From Candidatus Hydrothermarchaeum profundi (GTDB lineage Archaea; Hydrothermarchaeota; Hydrothermarchaeia; Hydrothermarchaeales; Hydrothermarchaeaceae), in the NCBI GenBank assembly GCA_002011125.2, contig MTMF02000009.1, positions 1,642,989 to 1,706,988 of the forward strand: 64,000 nt of DNA, given 5' to 3'. A program made the translations under genes and the position numbers. How positions within the stretch are numbered: position 1 is the stretch's first letter; each line of letters begins with the position of its first letter. Under the pieces are notes generated by a model. The model was not told the DNA's origin and did no database searches. It saw only the letters and a program-made list of their open reading frames with translations. This document shows positions 25,318 through 34,109 of the stretch, one piece after another.

Positions 25318-27011
25318 GATGTTAGAATCTGGTAATACTTTTTAACAGGCTCAATCCAGTCCATATCTATAGCTAGGTGAAGAGCCTCGCCACAGATCAT
25401 CCTATACTTACTTCTATCCCTAAGATAATTTTTTGTCATACTTTCTAGTCCCATAGCATAATCCACTAAAGTCTCGAGATAGGGAGCCTCAACATTGTCA
25501 ACTACAATTACGCCCCCCATCAACCCTTCTCTCAGCCTCCATTCTCTAACTGCATCGCTAAAACCGCAGACCCTACTAATCACGACGGGCGTCCCCTCCT
25601 TTGCAGCTTCTAACCCAGTAAGCAAAAAAGGGTCATATTTAGAGGGGAATATACCTACAATACAAGCGGAAGCAACTTCATCAACCGTCATATTTAAACC
25701 TCCGTCGTCTTTTCCAACCCAAGTAGGATAAAGAACAGTAGATATCACCCTCCTTCCTGAGATCATGTCCTTAACATGCAATTTATGCTCATAAACCATA
25801 TTTTTTAGTCTTATCTCCTCGCCAACTAAGAGTTCATCTGGAAGATATACTGGAAAGCCTTTGGGAAGCTTACTTTTATCCTTCGGTCCATGGGCAGTTA
25901 TTAAGAAGCAAACTACACGGGAATCCTCATCTATCTTACCTTCTGCCATATGATGCTGTATAATCCTATCAAGTAAAGTAAGAGCCTTTAAAAGATCGGG
26001 GTACCCCTTATTTTTAAGTTCAATTCGTGAAATAGTGAAAATAGGAAGAATTTTTTCAGGGATTATCTCTTTACCATCATAGTATTCATAAATGTTATTT
26101 GAAAGAAACTCCTGAATCCTTTTGAGATTTCTTTCTTTTTTACTCCAATCTATCTCCGTATTTCTAACTCTTATCCCATTTCTAACCATCAGGCCATCGA
26201 TACCGTAAAAAAGCTTAGCTTCGCGCCTAGTAGAATCTCCAACAAAAGTTGCGTGATCAGCGTACTTAGCCAATGCTTCAAGATTCGCAAGCCCTACTGG
26301 AGTAAATGGAGGCCATGTCGGATCATTTGATGCAATTTTTTCTAATACTTTAGCCCCCCATCCCCTACCAGGTATGGTTGCATGCAATGTAGCGACATTG
26401 ATAACCCCAGAGCCAAGCCTCTTTAAACGTGCTCCAGCATAAAAAACACCGAACTCATGGCAATGAAGAGATACTTTCTCCGATAAAGAGAGTTCATTAG
26501 CAAAAGTTGAGATAAAATAAGATAACGCTAGATAATGCTCATATTCCTTTCCATAAGATTCTTTCTCGTATATTAGTGAGTCAAGTCCTACGAGTTCATA
26601 TGCCTCCTTTTTTATCTCATTTAATAGTGAATACTCTCGAGACTCGCTAGATCTCCCAGCGCAAGAAGAAGTATCGAAGAGAATATATCCTACATTAACT
26701 CCTTCCATCTTCGCAGAAGCCAATTTAATATCGCATTTTTCTCCAAGTTTTTCAATAGATTTTTTAACAGAACCGTCAATCTCTGATGACGCCAGTCCAT
26801 TAAGGTTTGTTATTCTACTTTTATCGGTATTCCAGTCTGAACCATGAGTTCTATAATACGGTCCTAGCATTATAATGTTGCATTCTTCTATTTCACCTTT
26901 TTTAATAAGATAGGCAAGAGTTTCCGCCTCTGCATTAATAACCTCCCATATTCCCCCTAATTTATTTGATATGGGACCGGCTTCTTCTCCAGATATTAAA
27001 ATGTATCTCAC
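25314..27011 (-). CDS. Glycogen-synthase-like glycosyltransferase (GT3/GT5 type)
   Basis: A 565-residue GT-B glycosyltransferase. The start EEAGPISNKLGGIWEVINAE resembles the sugar-nucleotide loop of eukaryotic-type glycogen synthase (GT3, NKVGGI). LHCHEFGVFYAG and VATLHATIPGRGW follow as in GT3, and the donor-binding C-terminal motif is FPSKYDPFLLTGLEAAKEGTP. The first domain reads closer to GT3 than to bacterial GlgA. It is probably involved in storage glycan or sugar-chain synthesis. It is the first gene of an operon with a PfkB kinase. Confidence 0.75.
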   Translation of the reverse strand: MRYILISGEEAGPISNKLGGIWEVINAEAETLAYLIKKGEIEECNIIMLGPYYRTHGSDWNTDKSRITNLNGLASSEIDGSVKKSIEKLGEKCDIKLASAKMEGVNVGYILFDTSSCAGRSSESREYSLLNEIKKEAYELVGLDSLIYEKESYGKEYEHYLALSYFISTFANELSLSEKVSLHCHEFGVFYAGARLKRLGSGVINVATLHATIPGRGWGAKVLEKIASNDPTWPPFTPVGLANLEALAKYADHATFVGDSTRREAKLFYGIDGLMVRNGIRVRNTEIDWSKKERNLKRIQEFLSNNIYEYYDGKEIIPEKILPIFTISRIELKNKGYPDLLKALTLLDRIIQHHMAEGKIDEDSRVVCFLITAHGPKDKSKLPKGFPVYLPDELLVGEEIRLKNMVYEHKLHVKDMISGRRVISTVLYPTWVGKDDGGLNMTVDEVASACIVGIFPSKYDPFLLTGLEAAKEGTPVVISRVCGFSDAVREWRLREGLMGGVIVVDNVEAPYLETLVDYAMGLESMTKNYLRDRSKYRMICGEALHLAIDMDWIEPVKKYYQILTS

Positions 27012-27069
27012 AGTTTTCTACTCCCAAAATCCTTGTTTTATAAAAGATTAGTATTAGCTAAAGCTTTTT

Positions 27070-27558
27070 TTAAATATCTTTTAAAATCCTTTCATAGTTT
27101 TTAACTTCTATAGCTTTAGGAGTTATATTTAAAACATCACGCGCTGTTATAACTCCTACCAGGATATCCCCATCTACCACCGGGAGCCTCCTAATCCTCC
27201 TTTCTATCATTAGTCTCGTTGCTACGCCAATATCTGTGGTCTTATCCACGGTTATAACCGGTGCACTCATTATGTTTTCAATTGCAACGTCAAAATTCAT
27301 TCGCTGCGCTATTACTTTTCGCACAAAATCTTTCTCAGTTACTATGCCGATTGGCCTACTCCCTTCAACCACGATCACAAAACTAGCATCCCTCTCCTTC
27401 ATCAAGTTTGCAACTTGGAAGAGAGTATATTTTTTTTCAACTGTCACAGGGTCAGTCTTCATAATCAGGCCTACTCCCCCTGCACGAGTCTCAGCCATCA
27501 TCCTCCGCAGTTTACCCATTCTAGCTCTAAGAAATTCTAGTTCCTCATCCTCTACCAT
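27070..27558 (-). CDS. CBS-pair protein with N-terminal helix
   Basis: 162 residues: a charged helix (about 1-30), then a CBS pair (about 32-90 and 97-155) with ASFVIVVEGSRPIGIVTEKD and RRLPVVDGDILVGVITARDV as the two halves. It probably senses adenine nucleotides. No fused effector. The 180-nt gap to the next gene (27559-27738) is AT-rich promoter sequence with no gene seen. Confidence 0.88.
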   Translation of the reverse strand: MVEDEELEFLRARMGKLRRMMAETRAGGVGLIMKTDPVTVEKKYTLFQVANLMKERDASFVIVVEGSRPIGIVTEKDFVRKVIAQRMNFDVAIENIMSAPVITVDKTTDIGVATRLMIERRIRRLPVVDGDILVGVITARDVLNITPKAIEVKNYERILKDI

Positions 27559-27738
27559 CGCCCTTCAACAACCGCAACTTAAGTTAAAAGTAGTTCGTAT
27601 ACCGCCCTATTTAATCCTTACCCTATGTTAGAGAAGCATTGAATTTATTATTTTAAAAAAAATAAGCATAATTCCAATTTATCCAGTTTTAAATAGTTTA
27701 TTATACACTTTTTTTAGATTTCTGAGTGGGGTGATAGA

Positions 27739-28164
27739 ATGAAAAATTTTTTGCAAGATGAAAAAGGGCAATTAGTTGGAACTCCACTTAAACTTGTTAT
27801 ATCTGTAGTTATCGGAGTCGCAGTACTAGGCATTCTTTTACAAATGATGAATCTAGTCGGAGTAATGAATCCGCATTCATTTCTAGTAGAAGACGACTAC
27901 ATAATCGAAAACGGGATCACACCAAACACGAGAAGCATTACCTTAACAGTTAAAGATGAGAACGATGGGAGGCTTGTTAGAGGAGCAATAGTTGAGATAA
28001 AGGGCGCTGGTGCAAGTGATGCTGCAGTAACCAATAATGAGGGTAAAGCCACCTTAAAAGTCAGTTTCGACATTGCTGGAGCACCCTACGCAAAAACTAC
28101 AATAACCGTTTCAAAAGAAGGATACTCCAGGTGGACTAAAACTTACCTAGTAAAACAAAAATAA
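27739..28164 (+). CDS. Pilin-like protein with carboxypeptidase-regulatory-like domain
   Basis: A 141-residue exported protein. A 10-residue leader ends LQDEKG, followed by QLVGTPLKLVISVVIGVAVL, a hydrophobic helix directly after the G/Q junction as in class III (type IV pilin) signal peptides. The remainder is a beta domain (RSITLTVKDENDGRLVRGAI, then VTNNEGKATLKVSF) like the CarboxypepD_reg/Ig folds. It has GGGGTGA-type Shine-Dalgarno signal. It heads a six-gene run (27739-34063) with gaps of 8 nt or overlaps. Not a named pilin. Confidence 0.65.
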   Translation: MKNFLQDEKGQLVGTPLKLVISVVIGVAVLGILLQMMNLVGVMNPHSFLVEDDYIIENGITPNTRSITLTVKDENDGRLVRGAIVEIKGAGASDAAVTNNEGKATLKVSFDIAGAPYAKTTITVSKEGYSRWTKTYLVKQK

Positions 28165-28172
28165 GTGTTAAA

Positions 28173-28592
28173 ATGGAAGAAATGCCTATACAACTTCTAC
28201 TTACCGTTATTTTATTTGGATTTACATTATCTGTAGGATTTAACGCATGGGATTATGCGAGATTAAATGAAGAAAAATTAGCCTGTTATGATTCTATTAA
28301 TACCTTTTTGATAAAATCCCAACTCGTTATTTCAGAGGCGCCAATGTCGCGTGAGAAATTAGACCTAATAGTTAAAGGGAAATCTGAGTTATATTTGCTA
28401 AACGAAGAAATAAACAATAGCCAAGTAGGTTTAATTAAGGCAGAATTCGCAGACGGCTCTCACTATCTTCAGGTGCTACCAGTTCCTTTTGTCGAAGAAC
28501 GGATTTTTAAATCTGGGGAATATTCACTATCGCTAATTCATATAAAAAATTCTCACGGAGATTTCTTGGGCGTGACCATAGATGCTGGTTGA
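28173..28592 (+). CDS. Small membrane-anchored protein of the pilin-like cluster (1)
   Basis: 139 residues with one N-terminal membrane helix (about residues 5-24, QLLLTVILFGFTLSVGF) and an extracytoplasmic domain of mixed helix and strand. There is no class III cleavage site (no G/Q junction before the helix). It starts 8 nt after the pilin-like gene and overlaps the next by 11 nt. No recognisable family; topology suggests a minor-pilin-like or accessory subunit. Confidence 0.6.
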   Translation: MEEMPIQLLLTVILFGFTLSVGFNAWDYARLNEEKLACYDSINTFLIKSQLVISEAPMSREKLDLIVKGKSELYLLNEEINNSQVGLIKAEFADGSHYLQVLPVPFVEERIFKSGEYSLSLIHIKNSHGDFLGVTIDAG

Positions 28593-29076
28593 CTGGATGA
28601 TTCAAAAGACCGGAACGGTATTAACATTTTTTATAATTTCATGGACGCTATACAAGGTATATCTAATTAATGAAGAATATAATATCAATAATGAAATTGA
28701 AGAAACCTTAGAGGATCTCACTGAACAGATTGAAGTAGTATCAAATTCTGCTAAAGAATATTCGGTGGGAAAAAGTTTTTCAAAAATAATTGAACTCCCA
28801 GAGGATATTAGCGGGTTTCCATACATAATTACTATCGATCCAAAGGGAAGCATTGAGATAAATCTACTTAACAAGGAGATATCTAAGTTCACATTACTCC
28901 CGAAATCCGCTATAATCAACGCGAAGGGAGAAACTTGTTTAATTATCTCAGGATTCAATGAAAAAGGTAAAGTCTCTGTTGGAATACCTCTAAATGGTAT
29001 GAATAGAACTAGGAGCCTCAAAGTTACAAAAGGCAAGGACACTAATGTTTGCATTGAAATTTTAGCGATGAGTTAA
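28582..29076 (+). CDS. Pilin-like membrane-anchored protein of the cluster (2)
   Basis: 164 residues. Leader MLVDWMIQKTG is followed by the helix TVLTFFIISWTLYKVYLI, so a pilin-type processing site after Gly11 is possible. An acidic helix (NEIEETLEDLTEQIEVV) and a beta-rich C-terminal domain follow, with two Cys. An in-frame ATG at 28597 is an alternative start. No known family. Position and topology make it a likely pseudopilin-like subunit. Confidence 0.55.
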   Translation: MLVDWMIQKTGTVLTFFIISWTLYKVYLINEEYNINNEIEETLEDLTEQIEVVSNSAKEYSVGKSFSKIIELPEDISGFPYIITIDPKGSIEINLLNKEISKFTLLPKSAIINAKGETCLIISGFNEKGKVSVGIPLNGMNRTRSLKVTKGKDTNVCIEILAMS

Positions 29077-29532
29077 ATGGAAGAGATAAGTATCCTCACC
29101 AAAGTCTTCTTATTTCTATTATTCTGTAGCTTTATAGCATATTCTTATTATCAATTTGAAGAAAGACGCGAACCAATTAAGAGGTTCTCGGCAGCACTAG
29201 ACTTCTCAGACACTTTGAAAAATAATCTGCTCTGCGTTAGAACTAGCGGAACACCTAATCCCGGCCTGCTAGATATTGAGACTCTGCAGAAAGTAAATTA
29301 CAAAATCCTAGAAAAATTCTGGAACAAGCCTTACCAGTGGGAAGTTGTTATACGAGATTCCAATGGCGCCATTGTATATGAAGAAGGCGATCTTAAAAAA
29401 GAAGGTAAGGACCACATATATCTCGCTAACTTAGGTAAGGAGTACACTGTTGTCCAAAACATTATAGCTATTAAAAGTCTCGATAGATCCGTGCATTTTG
29501 GGAAATTAGAGGTGTGGGTATGGGATACATAA
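29077..29532 (+). CDS. Small membrane-anchored protein of the pilin-like cluster (3)
   Basis: 151 residues with one N-terminal helix (about residues 7-25, LTKVFLFLLFCSFIAYSYY) and a soluble domain containing two Cys. It starts directly after the previous stop and overlaps the next gene by 13 nt. No family recognised. Topology as in minor pilins, but no G/Q cleavage site. Confidence 0.55.
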   Translation: MEEISILTKVFLFLLFCSFIAYSYYQFEERREPIKRFSAALDFSDTLKNNLLCVRTSGTPNPGLLDIETLQKVNYKILEKFWNKPYQWEVVIRDSNGAIVYEEGDLKKEGKDHIYLANLGKEYTVVQNIIAIKSLDRSVHFGKLEVWVWDT

Positions 29533-30326
29533 CCGAGAATAAGGGGCAGAGCGAAGCAGCTGATGTCATCATTTTAGCTATGCTGGTTTCTTTTTCGTTA
29601 TATCTAATATCTAACTATGGGATAGGAGCATATGAAGATGATTATTATTTAAAGAGTCTCAATTCACGATATCTCGAGGATTTGTCACAGAGTTTTGTTC
29701 TAACTGTGAGATACTTGTCAAATTGTAATGATAAGCTAACCTATACTGTAGGCATTGACTCTAAAGTCCTTGGTAACTCAGATACTCTAAGAAACATTCT
29801 AGAAGCTAATCCGCTGGAGAGGCATTTAAGAATAAATCTTGTAGACCTCATTATTGAAGACTTGTTTCTGGGACTTAAATTTCAGTATAACAATTCTAAT
29901 TTATACTCCACCGACATTTTAGCAGGTGATTTTCACCAGAGTGTAGAACGAAAGGTTTTCGAAGATATGTCCTTTGTATTGAGCAGACAATTCAACTACC
30001 GGATTGAAGGATATTATCACCCCTATAAAGGCACGCTCCTAGATAATTTTCTTTACAGTGAAGTGGTTTATACAAATGCACCATTCCCCCAAAGTAGTAG
30101 TGTATACATTGGGAAAGCATCAGTAACTGTACCCATTAATGTAAGTATCTTAGAAAATATTTTCTTATTTGAACACTCGGAAAGTAAAATGCTCTTATCA
30201 AATTTTTTTAGTCTCCAACTTAACAGCTCCGTCAATCCCACGTTTTTTGAGATGATAAGAGCTACACACCCTAAAAACAATGCGGCCGAAATAAGAATTA
30301 TGCTGTGGAACTCAGGGACGGCTTAA
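29520..30326 (+). CDS. Class III signal-peptide (type IV pilin-like) protein of the cluster
   Basis: 268 residues from ATG 29520 (GAGGTG just upstream; an in-frame GTG at 29514 is less likely). The N-terminus MGYITENKGQSEAADVIILA is the clearest pilin signal of the cluster: basic leader, Gly9/Gln10 junction, then SxE with Glu at +3 and a hydrophobic helix. A large domain of about 230 residues follows, much longer than a major pilin. Probably a minor pilin or tip-type subunit processed by a prepilin peptidase. Confidence 0.65.
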   Translation: MGYITENKGQSEAADVIILAMLVSFSLYLISNYGIGAYEDDYYLKSLNSRYLEDLSQSFVLTVRYLSNCNDKLTYTVGIDSKVLGNSDTLRNILEANPLERHLRINLVDLIIEDLFLGLKFQYNNSNLYSTDILAGDFHQSVERKVFEDMSFVLSRQFNYRIEGYYHPYKGTLLDNFLYSEVVYTNAPFPQSSSVYIGKASVTVPINVSILENIFLFEHSESKMLLSNFFSLQLNSSVNPTFFEMIRATHPKNNAAEIRIMLWNSGTA

Positions 30327-30328
30327 GA

Positions 30329-33300
30329 ATGAGTTTTTTGAAAAAAGAGGATGGAATGATTCCATTTTCATCTCTTGGAATAATTATGCTTCTCATCACA
30401 GGTATAGCGATCTATCACTTTAGTAAGGTAGATCTTCAGCGAGCGCGCTCTATGAATAAGCATACTGCTGACATGGAAACATTTTATTTAACAACCTCAA
30501 TAAACTTAGACCTTCAGCAAATAACTCGAGGGGCTATTAAACAGGCTATTCTTAATCATTCAATTAGCACTTATGGGTCTCCTATTAATATCGATGAAGA
30601 GTGGAAAAATCGAAAGGCATACGAACAATGGCGAAAAAACTTAGAAAAAGATATCGAACAATCAATTATAGATTCTATCTACTACTCATATTACCAAGGT
30701 AATATAAGCAAGCTAAATGAAAGATATGACGATCACCTAACAAACTTCGATTTCTCTAGGTTTTTAAGCTCAAAGAAAGATCTAAAAGTTAAAATAAATC
30801 CTGATTTTTATGATAGAGATAAAAAAGTGCAACATAGCCTTGAAACCGAGGTTAACTTTTATAGAAATGGCATTATCGGTGCCCATAATAAGTATACATT
30901 TCATGAAATGTCCTTGAAGTTAGGTACTTCTGTGACATCCGGACTACGGCCTTTCACAATGGCGGATAAAGCGTATGCTTTTACAGGCATTTTTAAAAAA
31001 AGAGCACCTAACCCCTTGAATCCCCTAGAATGTATTGAACCAAAAAAGGCGGGATATAATACGGTAGACGAATTAGCATGGTACTTATGGGGCATACAGG
31101 AAGTCCTCGGTTTTTTTGAGGCTAATGTTAATCATAACATCAAATTCGCTACGGATGATAGAGCATCATATTCCCTAATTCAGTTAATTATAGCGTATAA
31201 AGAACTTGAGCAGTTTGGTACATTTGATTATATTCATGCTACTTCTGAGTTTATACGCCCATGGTTAGGAAGCGAGAATGAAGGGGAAGAGTTTGTTAGA
31301 GTTCTTGAAAAGGGATTGAACGAAAAAGTAGCTAAAGAAGCTGCAGATATGATGGAGTCTTCAACCTTTATTAAAAATCTTTTCAGCAGAATTAACGAGA
31401 TTGGAGATCTATTGATACTATCAGCATCACATTTGGATAGTGCTACCGTGAATATGGATAAAGGAGGCGGATTCCCCCCAGCCATCGCCTCTAATCTAAA
31501 TTTAGCCTCAGAAGGAGTAACCCAGCATTTAAGACAAGCCAGCGACATGTCTCGTCTAATGGAAGTCTACGATACATTATCCCTGATAAAAGAAGAAGTT
31601 GAAGAGAATAAAGAGAATGTAGAAAGTTCTGAAATAGAAAATTGGGGAGATAAAATTGAAGCTCAGATCTCAACTGTTGCACAAGAATGGAATGATGTCA
31701 AAGAAGAGTGGAAAGAAGGGAAATATGACCTCGAAACTTCTAAAAATAATCTAATATTAGCCAAAAAAGACCTTATTGGCCTCAAATTCTGGTTAGAAGA
31801 TGAAAAATGCAAAAATAATGTAGCTACTTCTTTATGGTTTGGAAATGAGAATCAAAACTATAAAGGTATGTACGAGATACTGCCCGCGAAGTTAGAAGAA
31901 ACTAATAGACTTATAGACTCGCTTAGTGACTTAGAAGGAAGATATAATGCTTTAAGATATGATGAAAACTCAGACGATTATTACATTAACTACTATTACC
32001 ACGAAACAATTAGAAATTTGAAGGAAGCGAAAAGCCTTCTTTCTCAAGCAGAATCGGCTAGGGAGACATATCTTGCTCAGAAATATAAGTATGATAACTG
32101 CAGACTCCAAATAGACTATAAAGATCCAAAAATGGGCGGTTGCTTAAGTTCTGGCTATCGATGTAGAGCATATAAATGCAGTCCCTATCCCTGTGATTGC
32201 ACAACTGAAGAAGGTGTTACAACCTGTGAGACATGCTACAGAACTTGCTACCATTCATGTTATGATTGTATATGTGATAAGGGCATCTTAGAAATTAACT
32301 TCAGAGAAGCTCAATCTAAATACGAAGAATATATGAAAAAAGCATTAAAGCCGCTCTCTCGTGCAATAGAAGATGTTCTCTTAATGAGAAACTCTGGAGA
32401 AACCTTTTACGATGAAAAAGGGGCACAGGAAATATTAGAAGAAATTGAGAAAATTCATGGAGTATATACAACTCCCACTTACCTTCCATCTCAAGAAACA
32501 TACTACTCCATAACTGATATCTATTATGCTCACTGGAACTTCTCCCATAGTAAGAATGACATTCCTCATTACATACTAGCTTTAGATATCAATACCCCAC
32601 TGACGTATAATTTAGAAAACAAAAAATTTGATGATTATGGCATCTTCCACATTCAACGAACAGTTAAAGCCATGGAAAGAGCTATCGAAGACCCTTCTCT
32701 TGATGTAGACGCCCTTCAAAGAGGAGAGCAAGCGCTTGAAAAGATGATAAACCAACGCTATTTTGAGAATCTTTCAGGGATATTAGAACTTATCGGTATA
32801 TTTATAGAATCTTCTGAGAATATGAGAACCGCTCTACTAAACATAAGAACATTAGAAACACATTTTCCTAATGCAGTAGATCACGCTTATACAACTTTCC
32901 TTCTACCCCCTATAAATTCATCGCGTTTAGGCTATCAATATCAGGGGCTATCGGTTATACATGATATTCGGCTTAGAGTAGATACACGTCCTGGTAAAAT
33001 TAAGCTCCCGATTATAGGCGAAGTAGGCTTAGGCAGAGATAACTCAGTTAATCCTTCCTTCCCGCTACCTTATACTCCTGTTAATTTTTATATATGGGGC
33101 TTTGAGATTACTCCAAGTTTTAATGAAGAAATACCAGAAATGTCGACACTCTGGCTCATTGACTCCGATACGAATGTACTTACCTCTCTACTAGAAATGA
33201 AGATTAATGATAAAACTATTCCTATCCCCTTGATTCTTCATAAGCCAATTATGTATAAATTCGAATTTACTCCTTTAGAAATTATCTCCAAAAGCATTGG

Positions 33301-34063
33301 AAAAAATTATCTACCTCCCGTAGTTGTTTTCTCTGTGGGACCTTTTACCACCAGATTTAGAGATCGCGTTGAGCCTCCGGATAAAGACATCACAGTACCA
33401 ATTCTTGTAGATTTATCTTATTCAGATAAACGTGTGTACCTGAATACTTCGAATTCCGCTGGGCGGGAAGTATATGTGTTTACTTCGGCATTCGAAAGGG
33501 TGAACAGTTTAAGTTATCCTCTAAAAACTTCTTTAGGAACTTTAAAATTAAACGGCAAAACTTTTTTCTCATCGAATTCAAAAGCCCCCAAGTGGGCACA
33601 ATTAAATGGATTAAAATTATTAGACGAATATGGATGGTCCGAAATTATCATAGACGCTTATGCTACTCATGATCCTATGAGCCCGATTTTCAGCAACAAG
33701 TCTAAACGTATTGAAAAGACTTCCCATGTAAAAGGAAGCGATCATATTCGGATTCTATTACAAGAAGATATCGGAAAAATAAGTATCTCCGGGTCTAAAT
33801 ACGGAGATCATTTGCGAGTAAGTAATAAGGGAAATAAGAGAGTTGATATCTCGATAAGTGGGGAAACATGCACATTTTTTAAGCCTATGACCCCTAGGTC
33901 TACTATTACTAAAGAAATGTGGTTTGGTACGATAGATCCTAAGAGAAGTATAGAATTAATTGTCTTTTACAAAGAAAAAACCAATGTTTCTGTTGAAATA
34001 GAAATGCCGAGGGTATTAAAGGAAGATCTAGATATTCCAAGTATCAAGATAGAGTATCCATAA
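30329..34063 (+). CDS. Giant coiled-coil, cysteine-rich protein with pilin-like N-terminus
   Basis: 1244 residues from ATG 30329 (an in-frame ATG at 30305 lies inside the previous gene). Leader MSFLKKEDG is followed by MIPFSSLGIIMLLITGIAIY, a pilin-type helix after Gly9. Residues about 30-590 are mostly helical, with charged coiled-coil stretches. At about 589-650 is an insert with 12 Cys (YRCRAYKCSPYPCDC, ETCYRTCYHSCYDCICDKG). After that comes more helix, then beta-rich domains from about 850 to the end. There is no CxxCH heme site. It ends the cluster; the 46 nt after it are plain. Likely a surface filament base or scaffold. Confidence 0.65.
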   Translation: MSFLKKEDGMIPFSSLGIIMLLITGIAIYHFSKVDLQRARSMNKHTADMETFYLTTSINLDLQQITRGAIKQAILNHSISTYGSPINIDEEWKNRKAYEQWRKNLEKDIEQSIIDSIYYSYYQGNISKLNERYDDHLTNFDFSRFLSSKKDLKVKINPDFYDRDKKVQHSLETEVNFYRNGIIGAHNKYTFHEMSLKLGTSVTSGLRPFTMADKAYAFTGIFKKRAPNPLNPLECIEPKKAGYNTVDELAWYLWGIQEVLGFFEANVNHNIKFATDDRASYSLIQLIIAYKELEQFGTFDYIHATSEFIRPWLGSENEGEEFVRVLEKGLNEKVAKEAADMMESSTFIKNLFSRINEIGDLLILSASHLDSATVNMDKGGGFPPAIASNLNLASEGVTQHLRQASDMSRLMEVYDTLSLIKEEVEENKENVESSEIENWGDKIEAQISTVAQEWNDVKEEWKEGKYDLETSKNNLILAKKDLIGLKFWLEDEKCKNNVATSLWFGNENQNYKGMYEILPAKLEETNRLIDSLSDLEGRYNALRYDENSDDYYINYYYHETIRNLKEAKSLLSQAESARETYLAQKYKYDNCRLQIDYKDPKMGGCLSSGYRCRAYKCSPYPCDCTTEEGVTTCETCYRTCYHSCYDCICDKGILEINFREAQSKYEEYMKKALKPLSRAIEDVLLMRNSGETFYDEKGAQEILEEIEKIHGVYTTPTYLPSQETYYSITDIYYAHWNFSHSKNDIPHYILALDINTPLTYNLENKKFDDYGIFHIQRTVKAMERAIEDPSLDVDALQRGEQALEKMINQRYFENLSGILELIGIFIESSENMRTALLNIRTLETHFPNAVDHAYTTFLLPPINSSRLGYQYQGLSVIHDIRLRVDTRPGKIKLPIIGEVGLGRDNSVNPSFPLPYTPVNFYIWGFEITPSFNEEIPEMSTLWLIDSDTNVLTSLLEMKINDKTIPIPLILHKPIMYKFEFTPLEIISKSIGKNYLPPVVVFSVGPFTTRFRDRVEPPDKDITVPILVDLSYSDKRVYLNTSNSAGREVYVFTSAFERVNSLSYPLKTSLGTLKLNGKTFFSSNSKAPKWAQLNGLKLLDEYGWSEIIIDAYATHDPMSPIFSNKSKRIEKTSHVKGSDHIRILLQEDIGKISISGSKYGDHLRVSNKGNKRVDISISGETCTFFKPMTPRSTITKEMWFGTIDPKRSIELIVFYKEKTNVSVEIEMPRVLKEDLDIPSIKIEYP

Positions 34064-34109
34064 CATGTATTCGATAAAAATAGTTTGTACCTATTAAATT
34101 AATAAAGAA

